This document shows, piece by piece, positions 8,221 through 17,356 of a DNA stretch of 64,000 nt. Where the stretch lies: NCBI GenBank assembly GCA_964583795.1, contig CAZOWX010000002.1, positions 1-64,000 of the forward strand. The letters run 5' to 3'. Each line of letters starts with the position of its first letter. Position 1 is the stretch's first letter. The DNA is from JBDTME01 sp964583795. Its GTDB lineage: Bacteria > Patescibacteriota > Microgenomatia > UBA1400 > PJMF01. Position numbers and translations under genes: made by a program. The notes below the pieces were generated by a model. That model did no database searches. It saw only the letters and a program-made list of their open reading frames with translations, and was not told where the DNA came from.

Positions 8221-9399
8221 ATGCAGGAAGCTCAATCGCCCGAATTAGAAAAAATCTTAAATAACTTCTGGATTGATGCTGCATTTGACTCTACAACTCA
8301 TCGAGAATACATCCTTGACAGAGATGGGCAACCAATACTCGATAATTATGGTCAACCAATTCAGATTGAGCACGGTAAAGCACAAGTTGGTCATCACAGG
8401 GATCTTGCTCAACATCTACGCGCACCTGAAGGTTATCCAGACGAAGAGCTTCGCAATGTGGAGTTCATGCACTTTGATAGTCGTTCACCAGAACAAAAAC
8501 AAAAGGAAAAAGAAAGTGGCCCACAGACACCATACGTCATTGTTATCACTGGCTGGTGGGGTCGTGGACCAGAAGTGGAAGACGAACTTAAAGCCCTTGC
8601 CATTGCCATGGGAGAAGAAGGCTTACTCGGAGATGCAGTCTCACTCCCTGGTCATGGTCAAACAAGCAACTTAGAAAACGGTTGGGGTAATAAGGACGAC
8701 TTCGAAACCGCAGCGCGAGCCATTCTCGAGCATATTCGCGAAGTGAAAGCCAGAGAACCCAATCGACCAATTCTTCTCCATGCTTGGTCAATGGGCGGAG
8801 TCACTGCACTCAAACTCGTTGCCATGCTTGAAAAAATGCGTCAAGAAGCTCAAACCGACGAACAAGAAAATACAGAGCCACTCGTTGGCGGGGTCATCCT
8901 CGTTGACACTCCAGCATTTCGATTCAACTTACGTGAATTTGCCCGTCGATTTTTCGGTTATGCGACACCAATGGGGCAAAGAGGCATAAAAAAAGAACCA
9001 CCTTTATTGCTCACAGCAGCACTTAAAGGTCTTTCAATTTTCTTTGACCGTATTCGCGACAGAAATAAGCCCGAAGGGATGTCTCTACCGGTATTACTAG
9101 GATCAGCCCAAGCGTTATCGATGCAAGACCTTGGTAAAGATGGGACTCTTGAACTCGTTGCAGCAAGCCAAGTTCAGATTTTACTCCTGAGCGGAACAAA
9201 TGATCATGTCATACCCAAAGCAATGATTCACAAGTTATATGACAAAATCCGAAATGCAGGAGGAAATATCATCCATGAAATCATTGCTGGGGCAGGACAT
9301 TCACTTGAGGGCGAGAGGCCAAGAACTGTTGGAAAAGTTATTAGAAACTGGATGGTAAACAACAAGTTATTGCGACAAAATAAGAAGCAAGCAGCATAA
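8221..9399 (+). CDS. Alpha/beta hydrolase
   Basis: A 392-residue protein with a standard hydrolase core: VIVITGWWGRG (oxyanion-side strand), LPGHGQTS, the nucleophile elbow HAWSMGG, the acid in LLLSGTNDHVIP and the histidine in IAGAGHSLEG. The first ~100 residues are a lineage-specific extension. Substrate is unknown; esterase, lipase or acyltransferase activity are all possible. I chose the ATG at 8221 over the in-frame ATG at 8203 because TATAAT (8209-8214) lies between them, exactly 6 nt before 8221, the same leaderless layout seen at many genes here. Confidence 0.85.
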   Translation: MQEAQSPELEKILNNFWIDAAFDSTTHREYILDRDGQPILDNYGQPIQIEHGKAQVGHHRDLAQHLRAPEGYPDEELRNVEFMHFDSRSPEQKQKEKESGPQTPYVIVITGWWGRGPEVEDELKALAIAMGEEGLLGDAVSLPGHGQTSNLENGWGNKDDFETAARAILEHIREVKAREPNRPILLHAWSMGGVTALKLVAMLEKMRQEAQTDEQENTEPLVGGVILVDTPAFRFNLREFARRFFGYATPMGQRGIKKEPPLLLTAALKGLSIFFDRIRDRNKPEGMSLPVLLGSAQALSMQDLGKDGTLELVAASQVQILLLSGTNDHVIPKAMIHKLYDKIRNAGGNIIHEIIAGAGHSLEGERPRTVGKVIRNWMVNNKLLRQNKKQAA

Positions 9400-9456
9400 T
9401 AATACAACCAATTCTCAAGTTGATTTAAGTATTTTCGCGAGGGGGAGGATCTTCAT

Positions 9457-10212
9457 ATGCCACACACAGTCACTCCCTTCTTCTCCCTCATCATCCCCAC
9501 CCTCAATGAAGAAAAATATCTTCCTCGGCTGCTTCAAGACCTCACACAACAAATATTCACCAACTTTGAAGTCATCCATGTCGATGGAACATCGGATGAC
9601 AATACGCTACAAGTTGCTCGAAAATTTGCAGCAAAATTACACCTCATCAGTCTCACAACGAGAACCAGAAATGTGGGTCGTCAGCGCAACTTGGGTGGAA
9701 AAAAAGCAAAAGGGAAATGGATTGTATTTTGCGATGCAGATGATCAGCTACAAAAAACATTTTTGCAACACCTCGCCAACCAGTTAGACAACAGTCCTCA
9801 AACAGATTTCTTTACTTGCTGGATGGATCCAGATAAATCACGGCTGTCACATCAGGTCTTTGCTTGGTTTATGAACATGACTATTTCTTTTAATAAATTC
9901 ATAAAAAATTACTATGCCATTGGTGCTCTGATTGGAGCACGCGCTTCAATTTTCCCATCAAATCAATTTGATGAGTCCATCCCTGTGCTTGAAGATTCTT
10001 TATTCGTTCGAGAACTGTACAAAAAAGGGTACCACTATACTGTATTCCGGCATCCTCGCTATATTTTTTCATTGCGCCGGATTCGTAAAGACGGACTACT
10101 CAAAAGTATCATCGTAGCAATTAAAATGCAGCAAAAATTCCTCAGTGGTGTAAAGATTACGACTGACACAATGTATCCCATGCACGGTGGGAAAACGTAT
10201 GAAAAAATGTAG
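9457..10212 (+). CDS. Glycosyltransferase family 2
   Basis: A 251-residue GT-A fold enzyme. The N-terminus has SLIIPTLNEEKYLPRLL, then FEVIHVDGTSDDNT and the nucleotide/metal-binding CDADDQ. GALIGARASIFP and DESIPVLEDSLFVREL are the acceptor-side part. No membrane helices were seen. The family transfers sugars from nucleotide donors; donor and acceptor are unknown. A gggggagga Shine-Dalgarno sits just before the ATG. Two GT4 enzymes follow nearby on the opposite strand, which suggests a surface-glycan locus. Confidence 0.9.
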   Translation: MPHTVTPFFSLIIPTLNEEKYLPRLLQDLTQQIFTNFEVIHVDGTSDDNTLQVARKFAAKLHLISLTTRTRNVGRQRNLGGKKAKGKWIVFCDADDQLQKTFLQHLANQLDNSPQTDFFTCWMDPDKSRLSHQVFAWFMNMTISFNKFIKNYYAIGALIGARASIFPSNQFDESIPVLEDSLFVRELYKKGYHYTVFRHPRYIFSLRRIRKDGLLKSIIVAIKMQQKFLSGVKITTDTMYPMHGGKTYEKM

Positions 10213-10219
10213 CGACTAT

Positions 10220-11413
10220 CTAATCCTCTTCTTGGTGAGCAGCAAATTCTTTTCGAATTTTTGAAAATAAAGCGAGATAACTTTCGGCAGAATGTTGTAC
10301 GGTAAAGTTTTTTGCCCTCTCTAAGGAATTGGTTGAAAATGAATCCGCTGTCTGTTTGTTATTAAGGATCAAATTGATTTTATCTGCATACTCTTGTGGT
10401 TTATTTGCTGAAACCAAATACCCATTCCATCCATCCCTCACTAGCTCATCCATACCTTGAGAGATCGAGGCCACAATTGGTAAACCATAAAACAACGCTT
10501 CAATCATACTCATTGGTTGGACTTCAGAAGTGCTACACGTTACAAATACTTTGGCTAATTTATATATTCCCAATCTGAATAATTCATCATGTTTCATCTC
10601 TCCAGTAAATATCACCTGTTTTTCTAAGTGATACGATCTTGAAAGCTCTTCTAACTCTGGACGAAATGGACCATCACCAACAATGAACAATTTGGCATCA
10701 CGATTTGATTGCGCAACTATTCGAAAAACAGACAACAATCCCTCCAAATTTTTTTCTTTGCTGACTCTTCCCACATACAGTACAGTCTTATCCGGATCAA
10801 TAGCATATTTCTTTCGAAGAGAGGAAAACGAACGAGCTCTGAATTTTTCAGTATTTATCCGTATCCCATTTGGACACACAATGACCGGGTTGGTAAAACC
10901 ATGATCTATGAGATCTTGTTTCACAGTTCCTGATGGCGAAACAATAGCCTCACAAGTCCCAAACATCATCCGCAGATACTTCCAACCTATTGACTCTATA
11001 AATCGCGCCCCACGCTTGATACCAATTACCTGAAGATACTCCGGCTTCATAAAGTATCCATGAAACACTCCCACAGCAGGGATGTTTAACATTCTGGCTA
11101 CGAAAACTCCCATCCATCCCACATTGGCAACAGTGGGTATTTGTATGATTTCTGGAGAAAATTCTTTAATTGCTTTTGTTAACTGAAGAGATAATAATCC
11201 CATGCGAAAATCTGGATACACAATCCCTGGAACTGAGGGCACATAAAACACTTGAACATTTTCCCCCATATTTTTTGGACCACCACGAGTCCGTGGGGCA
11301 ACTACTAATACTTGATGACCTTGCCGATCAAACTCAAGCACGAGTTGTTCGAGACTCGTCACGACCCCATCTACTTTGGGGACAAAAACATCAGTAAAAA
11401 TAGCAATTTTCAT
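10220..11413 (-). CDS. Glycosyltransferase family 4
   Basis: A 397-residue GT-B enzyme. The N-terminal acceptor domain starts MKIAIFTDVFVPKVDGVV with GGP shortly after; the C-terminal donor domain has VLYVGRVSKEKNLEGLL, FIVGDGPFRPELE and CSTSEVQPMSMIEALFYGLP, the EX7E region. It is most similar in layout to mannosyltransferases such as MgtA/PimB types, but the sugar is not determined. It is a clear paralogue of the enzyme at 11940-13127. TAAAAT lies 7 nt before the start, suggesting a leaderless mRNA. Confidence 0.93.
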   Translation of the reverse strand: MKIAIFTDVFVPKVDGVVTSLEQLVLEFDRQGHQVLVVAPRTRGGPKNMGENVQVFYVPSVPGIVYPDFRMGLLSLQLTKAIKEFSPEIIQIPTVANVGWMGVFVARMLNIPAVGVFHGYFMKPEYLQVIGIKRGARFIESIGWKYLRMMFGTCEAIVSPSGTVKQDLIDHGFTNPVIVCPNGIRINTEKFRARSFSSLRKKYAIDPDKTVLYVGRVSKEKNLEGLLSVFRIVAQSNRDAKLFIVGDGPFRPELEELSRSYHLEKQVIFTGEMKHDELFRLGIYKLAKVFVTCSTSEVQPMSMIEALFYGLPIVASISQGMDELVRDGWNGYLVSANKPQEYADKINLILNNKQTADSFSTNSLERAKNFTVQHSAESYLALFSKIRKEFAAHQEED

Positions 11414-11474
11414 ACATTGTATTTTACTTCTTCACTTCCAAAAAAAAAGCGTATTATTTATACAGTGAGGATGT

Positions 11475-11936
11475 TTGAAAAGATCATTTATGACAAAAAA
11501 TACCTTTCGCAATACGCTAAAGAGAGTACTCTTTCTCGGGACACTCTTTATGATCGGTGAAACTGTTGTCCACCTCTCTGCTGTTCGAATCTGGGGAGCT
11601 AACCAATACTGGCCCGAATCAGCAATTCTATTTGTAAAGCTGTTTATGTTTTTGTGGGGGGGTATATCGTTATTGTTAGCAGCGTTCTTTTACGAAATTC
11701 AAAAAAATGTTCTCCAGTATATTGCGTTTCTAAATATTATGGCGTATTACAGCTTCTTTCATGGTGCTATCCTATGGTACTTTTCCTTCCTGCATTTGCC
11801 GCAAATCTTACCAGTTCCTGTAATGTATGTGCTCAACCCCTACTACTCCACTCAACTAAAGATCGAGGGGTCATTGCTGATTGCCTTCGGTGTATTTTAC
11901 CTGTGGGGAAAAAACAAAAAGTTTTTAGAAAAATAA
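11475..11936 (+). CDS. Four-helix membrane protein, hypothetical
   Basis: A 153-residue hydrophobic protein with about four membrane segments (around LFLGTLFMIGETVV, LFVKLFMFLWGGISLLLAAF, FLNIMAYYSFFHGAILWYF and LLIAFGVFYLWG) and a basic C-terminus. No family was recognised. The TTG at 11475 follows a GAGG; the ATG at 11490 is an equally plausible start. It sits between two convergent/divergent GT4 genes, so a role in envelope or glycan biology is only contextual. Confidence 0.7.
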   Translation: MKRSFMTKNTFRNTLKRVLFLGTLFMIGETVVHLSAVRIWGANQYWPESAILFVKLFMFLWGGISLLLAAFFYEIQKNVLQYIAFLNIMAYYSFFHGAILWYFSFLHLPQILPVPVMYVLNPYYSTQLKIEGSLLIAFGVFYLWGKNKKFLEK

Positions 11937-11939
11937 CAG

Positions 11940-13127
11940 CTACTGTAGTGTCTCATGAAGCTTGATCGCTTGAGAAAACACCTTTAAATATTGTTGGACC
12001 GTTTCTTCGAGCGAAAACCGAAGCGAGTCTCGCTCTGAAGCCAATGAAAACTTCTGGTGCAAATCATCATCAGCAAGTAGCTCCACAATCTTTTCGCTGA
12101 ACTGCTCCTCTGACTCAGGTGGGTTGATAGTAAACCCATTACCCTTAATCAAATCAAGCATAGCTGGCACTGCCGGAACTATCATCGGTACCCCAAACAA
12201 CATGCCTTCAATCATACTCATCGGCTGTACTTCAGAGGTACTACAGGTACAAAAAACGCGCGCCAACCGAAACAATTGTTTTGCCAGTAACTCATCGTGA
12301 TCAATTTGTCCCCAGAAAATGACCTGTTTGTCGATATTCAGTTCAGCAGCATATCGTTTGAGATCATCTAAAATGGGTCCCGCTCCTATAATCAACAACC
12401 GAGCAGCCGGCTCTTTCAACGAAACTAGTTGGAATACCCGCAACAACATCTCCAAATTTTTTTCTTTACTTATCCTGCCCACATACATGATCACTTTTCG
12501 AGGATCAATCTGCTTTTTTTCGGCAATTTTCTTGAGCTCTTTCGATACTTCAGAAGTAAGCTTCGTATCAACTTTAATTCCATTGTGACAAATCTCAATC
12601 GGTCGAGAAAACTTGTGCTCGAGCAAATCATCCTTGACTAATTTTGACGGGGAAATAATCATGGTGCACGAATCATAAAACCAACGCATGATTGTCCAGA
12701 CTGGTGACTCCACATATCTGGCAACTGGCTTTAGCCCCACCAACTGTAAATATTCTGGTTTCATCACGTAGGTATGAAAAACGCCAATGCTTGGTTTTTT
12801 CAGCTTCTTTGCCCAAAACACCCCTAAGTGCCCCACCAAAATCGGGGTAGCCAATACAAACACTTCCGGATCAAGCTTTTTTAACGCTTTACCCAACCCG
12901 ATAGACGGGAAACCAGCGTATATTTGAGGATAAATTCCAGATGGGATTGAAGGTAAGTAATAAAACTCAACCCGCTTCCCCATAGAAGTTGGCACACCCT
13001 TCGCTTTTGGGGCAACTACTAAAACGTGATGGCCTAGCCGATCAAGCTCTAAAATGAGCTGCTCAGCACTCATCACCACACCATCAAGTTTGGGCAGAAA
13101 GACATCGCTAAAAATAACAATTTTCAT
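11940..13127 (-). CDS. Glycosyltransferase family 4
   Basis: A 395-residue paralogue of the GT4 at 10220-11413. It shows MKIVIFSDVFLPKLDGVV, PSIGVFHTYVMKPEYLQL, VIMYVGRISKEKNLEMLL, LLIIGAGPILDDL and CSTSEVQPMSMIEGMLFGVP. I start it at the ATG at 13127, not at an in-frame upstream ATG, because this matches its paralogue's N-terminus, avoids overlap with the divergent methyltransferase, and has GATAAT exactly 6 nt upstream (leaderless layout). Sugar and acceptor are unknown; glycolipid or surface-polysaccharide synthesis is likely. Confidence 0.93.
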   Translation of the reverse strand: MKIVIFSDVFLPKLDGVVMSAEQLILELDRLGHHVLVVAPKAKGVPTSMGKRVEFYYLPSIPSGIYPQIYAGFPSIGLGKALKKLDPEVFVLATPILVGHLGVFWAKKLKKPSIGVFHTYVMKPEYLQLVGLKPVARYVESPVWTIMRWFYDSCTMIISPSKLVKDDLLEHKFSRPIEICHNGIKVDTKLTSEVSKELKKIAEKKQIDPRKVIMYVGRISKEKNLEMLLRVFQLVSLKEPAARLLIIGAGPILDDLKRYAAELNIDKQVIFWGQIDHDELLAKQLFRLARVFCTCSTSEVQPMSMIEGMLFGVPMIVPAVPAMLDLIKGNGFTINPPESEEQFSEKIVELLADDDLHQKFSLASERDSLRFSLEETVQQYLKVFSQAIKLHETLQ

Positions 13128-13179
13128 AAAACAATTATCTGGTTTTCGCCCCAAATCCTGTAAATGATATAATCCTCTA

Positions 13180-13779
13180 ATGATTGCAAAAGCTGTACGA
13201 TTATACAATGACTCATACGTTTTTCCGAACCGTTATCGAGTACTAACAGAACAGCTCTCTGAGTATTTACTTTCTTCAACCAAAGTACTCGATGTTGGTA
13301 GCTCAAATGGCAAGCTCGCCGATACATTGATAAAAGCCAATTCAAAACTTCAAATCACTGGCGTCGATACCCACGTTCTCTCCCCACAGTATATCCACAT
13401 TGATTCTTATGATGGAAAACATTTACCATACCAAGATAACGCTTTTGATACAGCAATGGTGATTGATGTCTTACATCATGATGAAGAGATTGAAAAAGTA
13501 CTTATTGAAGTCATGCGAGTCACAACTCGCTATATCTTGATTAAAGATCACTATTTCAACAATATTTTTGAACGAGCAGGTCTTTACTTTGCAGATTTTT
13601 TGGGAAATGCTCCTTACGGAATCAAACTCCCCTATAACTACTTGAACCAAACCCAATGGGACCATCTATTTCAGAAACTTAAACTCAAAGTTGTGGCTAA
13701 AAAAAAGTTTCGCTATTCACCCACAGACATTACAAAAAACGTTATCTATTTTCTCGAGAAAACCACAGGTACGATATAA
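13180..13779 (+). CDS. Class I SAM-dependent methyltransferase
   Basis: A 199-residue Rossmann methyltransferase. Motif I is VLDVGSSNGKLADTL, the acidic end of strand 2 is ITGVDTH, and FDTAMVIDVLHHDEEIEKVL resembles the Methyltransf_11 motif IV region. The substrate is unknown. A TATAAT box at 13168-13173 ends 6 nt before the ATG, predicting a leaderless transcript; its divergent neighbour is a GT4 with the same arrangement. Confidence 0.85.
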   Translation: MIAKAVRLYNDSYVFPNRYRVLTEQLSEYLLSSTKVLDVGSSNGKLADTLIKANSKLQITGVDTHVLSPQYIHIDSYDGKHLPYQDNAFDTAMVIDVLHHDEEIEKVLIEVMRVTTRYILIKDHYFNNIFERAGLYFADFLGNAPYGIKLPYNYLNQTQWDHLFQKLKLKVVAKKKFRYSPTDITKNVIYFLEKTTGTI

Positions 13780-13793
13780 GCTTTTTAAAAAAC

Positions 13794-15557
13794 CTACTTA
13801 ACTTCAATTTGCTTCATCTCTTTGAGGGTAGTCGCTTCTTGCCACCCTTTGTCATCACGGATTTTCAAAATTCGAGGAAATCGCAAAGCGACGAGAGCAC
13901 TGTGAATACTTGAATTGGTAATCTCGTCAGCTGCAACTTCAATGACAAGCTTTGGAGCTAACCAGACATCGGGAATCAATCCTTTCGACACTAGGTACTG
14001 CGCTGGTTTATCTGCAACTTTAAGTGCTTGCGTTTTTTTGATAAATTCTTTGGCCAACTCTTCGCTAAACCCTGAGCCCACTTTTGAAATGGTCACAATT
14101 TCTTCTTTGTCATTGAGTACTCCCACTAACGCTGCTCCTACTCCAAACTCACTGCGTGTTCCCTTTGCCAAGTAGTATCCCATCACAATACAATCAATCG
14201 TATCTGATAACTTTCCTCTATTTCCTTCAGACTCTTTTATTTTTACCCACGAATACCCTTTTCGACCACTTTGATAGACCTCATCAACCTTTTTGATCAC
14301 CGCGCCTTCTAACCCCTGTGCCAACTGGTCTTCGTGAAATTCATGCAACACTTTCGAATCAGTAGTTTGGATAAAGGAACTTTTGATTAATATATCGTCC
14401 TTTGGAATGACAGTTTGTAAGATTTTTTTGCGCTCTGAAAGTGGTTTGTCAATTAACGACTGTCCATCTTTTTCCATCACATCAAACACAAAAAACTTGA
14501 GCGGAATGTCTTTTGCCGACTCTTCAACACCATGTTTGCGCTTGCGCTGTATCGTCTGTTGAAACGGCAACAGCGCGCCCGTCTTGGAATCATATCCAAT
14601 CGCTTCACTATCTAAAATACACGACTCACAGTGGAGTGTTTTCACTGCCTCAATCAGTTCTGGAAACATATGCGTGCTCTCTTCCAAATTACGAGTAAAG
14701 GTTCTAATTAGAACCTTACTTTTATCTTGTTCACTGACACCTGATACCTGACACCTGACACCTGCACAATAGTGCACCTGCACTCTCGTCCCATCATACT
14801 TTGGCTCGGCATACACTTCATCCATTTTTTCAATGATCTCTGCTGCAGTATTCAAGCGCTGACACAAGGCCGGGATGATCGGAGTACCAACAGCCACTTT
14901 TACTTGTGAAAGTGCCTCGATTCCATCCGTCAAAAGTAACTTTGCAATGTATCCAATATCCGCTCGTTTTTGATACGCATTTTCAATTGTTGCACTCAGC
15001 GATTTGTTGCCCTTTAGTATCCAAGACAGAGCATCAATCATCGTCATATCTGAAAAGCCTAGACGCAACTTTCCCAAGACGATTCTCACCACATAACGGC
15101 ATGAAAGCGGGTCCGTTTTTTTAAGCAGTACCGTAAGCTCGTTTACTTTTCGCTCTTGAGATCCTTGACCGTTATCTTCAGCAATTTGAGTGAGCAGTGA
15201 AAACACTTCAGAAATAGTGAGTTGGGAGTCTGTTTGCGCTTTTTTTTCCTTAATCATCTGAGCCACATACCCCAAATCTCCAAGGTTTTTGTACATTTCC
15301 AAGACTTCTTTACCATCACCCTGATCATCAGAATCATTCAAAACTCTGGAAATTGCACGCATCACCATCTTGTCAGATAGCTGAAACTCTTTTGATTCGT
15401 AGCGTGCGACCAGTTTTCCTTGCAACAAGTACGACGTTAATTGAATTTCATCGGACTCCAGTTTTTTAAATAAGTCACACAACAAGTTCGTCATCTCTAA
15501 GCGTTTACTAGTCACTTCAATTTGGGAAAGTAGGTTAGAGAGTTGGGAAAAAAGCAT
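13794..15557 (-). CDS. lig: ATP-dependent DNA ligase, archaeal type
   Basis: A 587-residue ligase with an N-terminal DNA-binding domain (residues 1-225), the adenylation domain with the nucleophile K253 in EPKYDGTRVQVH, ILDSEAIGYD (motif III), KFFVFDVM, LEGAVIKK (motif IV), SWVKIK (motif V), and an OB-fold ending in APKLVIEVAADEIT. Length and layout match archaeal and eukaryotic-like Lig1 enzymes, not bacterial NAD-dependent LigA. Residues ~264-281, just after the KYDGTR motif, are encoded by acacctg heptads and are absent from the normal family pattern, so they look like a repeat insertion within the catalytic domain. It may have been acquired from archaea or be a CPR-lineage ligase. Confidence 0.93.
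   Translation of the reverse strand: MLFSQLSNLLSQIEVTSKRLEMTNLLCDLFKKLESDEIQLTSYLLQGKLVARYESKEFQLSDKMVMRAISRVLNDSDDQGDGKEVLEMYKNLGDLGYVAQMIKEKKAQTDSQLTISEVFSLLTQIAEDNGQGSQERKVNELTVLLKKTDPLSCRYVVRIVLGKLRLGFSDMTMIDALSWILKGNKSLSATIENAYQKRADIGYIAKLLLTDGIEALSQVKVAVGTPIIPALCQRLNTAAEIIEKMDEVYAEPKYDGTRVQVHYCAGVRCQVSGVSEQDKSKVLIRTFTRNLEESTHMFPELIEAVKTLHCESCILDSEAIGYDSKTGALLPFQQTIQRKRKHGVEESAKDIPLKFFVFDVMEKDGQSLIDKPLSERKKILQTVIPKDDILIKSSFIQTTDSKVLHEFHEDQLAQGLEGAVIKKVDEVYQSGRKGYSWVKIKESEGNRGKLSDTIDCIVMGYYLAKGTRSEFGVGAALVGVLNDKEEIVTISKVGSGFSEELAKEFIKKTQALKVADKPAQYLVSKGLIPDVWLAPKLVIEVAADEITNSSIHSALVALRFPRILKIRDDKGWQEATTLKEMKQIEVK
14733..14766. repeat. Heptad repeat (acacctg) inside the ligase gene
   Basis: About five 7-bp units of the acacctg/atacctg family inside the coding sequence, encoding part of GVRCQVSGVS. 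The same family occurs outside genes at 15962-16034 and in the T-box linker near 54516-54575. Confidence 0.85.
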
Positions 15558-15663
15558 AAGAAAAATACAAATGAAAATAACGGTTCTGTCAATTATATAG
15601 CGAGCTCAATAAGAAAAGGGTGCCAAATTCAGAGAGAAACACTTTTTACAAAAAAACTTAAAC

Positions 15664-15952
15664 GTCGTCATCCTCGACCTGACGGTCAAGTCCTGGCCAA
15701 CGGCAAAGAATTGACGATCAAGCATCGGGGATCCATTTCAACACATGTATTGAAACCGGTATTGATTTCATGTCTGCTTTATATTGCAAGCTCGCAATGT
15801 TATGTAAACAGGCTAAAAAACTGGAAAAATTTTAAGAAAAGAAGAAATAACAATACCAATCGATATTTTTTAGGGTTTTTTCTGGATCCCCGATGCTCTA
15901 TTGCACTCTCTTGACCGTTGGTCAGGATTTCGCTGTCGGGTCGAGGATGACA
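15664..15952. repeat. MITE-like element with ~70-bp inverted arms
   Basis: Two ~70-bp arms in opposite orientation: 15664-15735 (gtcatcctcgacc ... gcatcggggatcc) and 15883-15952 (ggatccccgatgc ... gggtcgaggatgac), flanking ~147 bp with no supported gene. A single arm recurs at 38881-38950 with changed interior. The element fills most of the 485-bp gap between the ligase and Fic genes. No transposase is present; a non-autonomous element or two REP-like repeats in opposition are the options. Confidence 0.7.
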
Positions 15953-15961
15953 GCCATCCCA

Positions 15962-16034
15962 GCACCTGACACCTGCTGTGCCCGCCGTAGCAAAGTGCGA
16001 AGGAGGGACACCTGACACCTGACACCTGACACCT
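15962..16034. repeat. Heptad repeat (cacctga), interrupted
   Basis: Copies of the 7-bp unit cacctga on both sides of a ~35-bp segment with gcccgccgtagcaaagtgcg, ending just before the Fic stop codon. Same family as the insertion within the ligase gene. Confidence 0.85.
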
Positions 16035-16042
16035 AGAATATT

Positions 16043-17137
16043 CTAACCAGCCAGCGTATACTTCACCCCCTTCGTCACCCCATGCTTCTCAATGATCCCT
16101 TTATCCATCAAGTCTTTGAGGTCACGAAGAATCGTATCAACACTCACATTCGGCAAGATCTTAGCGGCATCTTGGCTCATGATTTCACCCTGTTTTTGTA
16201 CCAGCTCAAAAAGCATAATCTGACGCTCAGAAAGGGCGATTTGACGCCCTAAGCGGCTTTGCAACTGCAAATCTTTGGAAAGCTTCAACACTTGCTGCTT
16301 CACTCGATCAAGCTCAATCGCTAAACCATAGCAAAAATACTCCAACCAATACGTCAAGTCATTTTGCTCATTTTGCTGCACCGACAAAATCGCGTTGTAA
16401 TACCCTTCAACATCACTATCAAAATATGATTCGAGTGATAAAAAGCGCTTGAAGTCATAGTTCTCAGCATAGAGCACCAACATTGCAAGCGCTCGTGCCG
16501 TTCGGCCATTGCCTTCGATAAATGGGTGGATTCGCACCAATTCATAATGAGTCAGTGCTGCTCGAAATACCGGGTGAAGTTTCCGACCTTCTTCACTATT
16601 TAGCCATTCCAAAAACTCTTCAATTAAAAAGGGGATTTCTACAGAAACTGGAGGACGAAAAGCGATTTGGCCGGTTTGGACACTACGAACAACGACTTGT
16701 TGTTTGCGATACTGACCAACTTGTTCATCAGTCAAAATTCGCTGCGTGGTAAGCGCATGAAGCGTTTGCAAAATTTCCTCTGAGTAGACTACTTCTTTAC
16801 CCACAAAATCTTGCCATTGATCAAGCCACTCCAAAACGCTTCGATAGTTGATCACTTCTTGAACATCACGATCTTTTGCCACTATTCCGGAGCGCATTTT
16901 GGCCGACTCGACATCACCAATATCATCAAGTCGAACAAGTTGTTCGGTTTGTTCTTGAGTGAGATCATTTCCCTCTAAGTGCGTTCCATGAAATACTGTT
17001 CGGGCTCTGGCTTCATCTCGAAATTTACTTTCCCAGGCAGGAACAATTGGTGAGTGCTCAATTAGCGCCTTTGCCGCCTCAATGCGAGAGACGTACAGCA
17101 GTAAGTTGTTGGTGATGGTGAACTTGGGTTGAAACAT
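16043..17137 (-). CDS. Fic family protein (probable AMP transferase)
   Basis: A 364-residue protein. The catalytic motif HPFIEGNGRTAR is complete (HxFx(D/E)GNGRxxR), so transfer of AMP or another nucleotide moiety to a target hydroxyl is expected. GTHLEGNDL near residue 50 resembles the N-terminal inhibitory helix with its Glu (class II). The C-terminal ~70 residues (SERQIMLFELVQ ... RDLKDLMDKGIIEK) form a winged-helix domain. I begin at the internal ATG at 17137, with GAGG 6 nt upstream; the five upstream codons are translated from a dispersed GTCATCCCGAT repeat. The target is unknown. Confidence 0.9.
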   Translation of the reverse strand: MFQPKFTITNNLLLYVSRIEAAKALIEHSPIVPAWESKFRDEARARTVFHGTHLEGNDLTQEQTEQLVRLDDIGDVESAKMRSGIVAKDRDVQEVINYRSVLEWLDQWQDFVGKEVVYSEEILQTLHALTTQRILTDEQVGQYRKQQVVVRSVQTGQIAFRPPVSVEIPFLIEEFLEWLNSEEGRKLHPVFRAALTHYELVRIHPFIEGNGRTARALAMLVLYAENYDFKRFLSLESYFDSDVEGYYNAILSVQQNEQNDLTYWLEYFCYGLAIELDRVKQQVLKLSKDLQLQSRLGRQIALSERQIMLFELVQKQGEIMSQDAAKILPNVSVDTILRDLKDLMDKGIIEKHGVTKGVKYTLAG

Positions 17138-17356
17138 ATCACACCTCGTCATCCCGATGAAAATCGGAATCTGATCGAGGAAAACGTTATTCTTTTATTA
17201 ACAAAGACATGTTGTGTGTGGTTCGGTTGTAGGGTTGTTGCACATGTCTCCACACATAACAACACAACGATACAACAACTTAACAACTTCCACAGGATAT
17301 TGTCGCATATTTTGCAGGAAAAAGGAAGTGGGCCTACACTTTGCACTTAATTGGGA

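Noticed and set aside
13128..13208. 27-residue extension of the GT4 at 11940
   Set aside because: It overlaps the divergent methyltransferase start and is absent in the paralogue; a -10 box lies 6 nt before the internal ATG.
15543..15914. 124-codon open frame on the plus strand
   Set aside because: It covers the inverted-repeat element and the start of the ligase gene antisense; codons come from the repeats and there is no ribosome-binding site.
17138..17152. Five extra residues on the Fic protein
   Set aside because: They come from a GTCATCCCGAT repeat, and the internal ATG has a GAGG at good distance.
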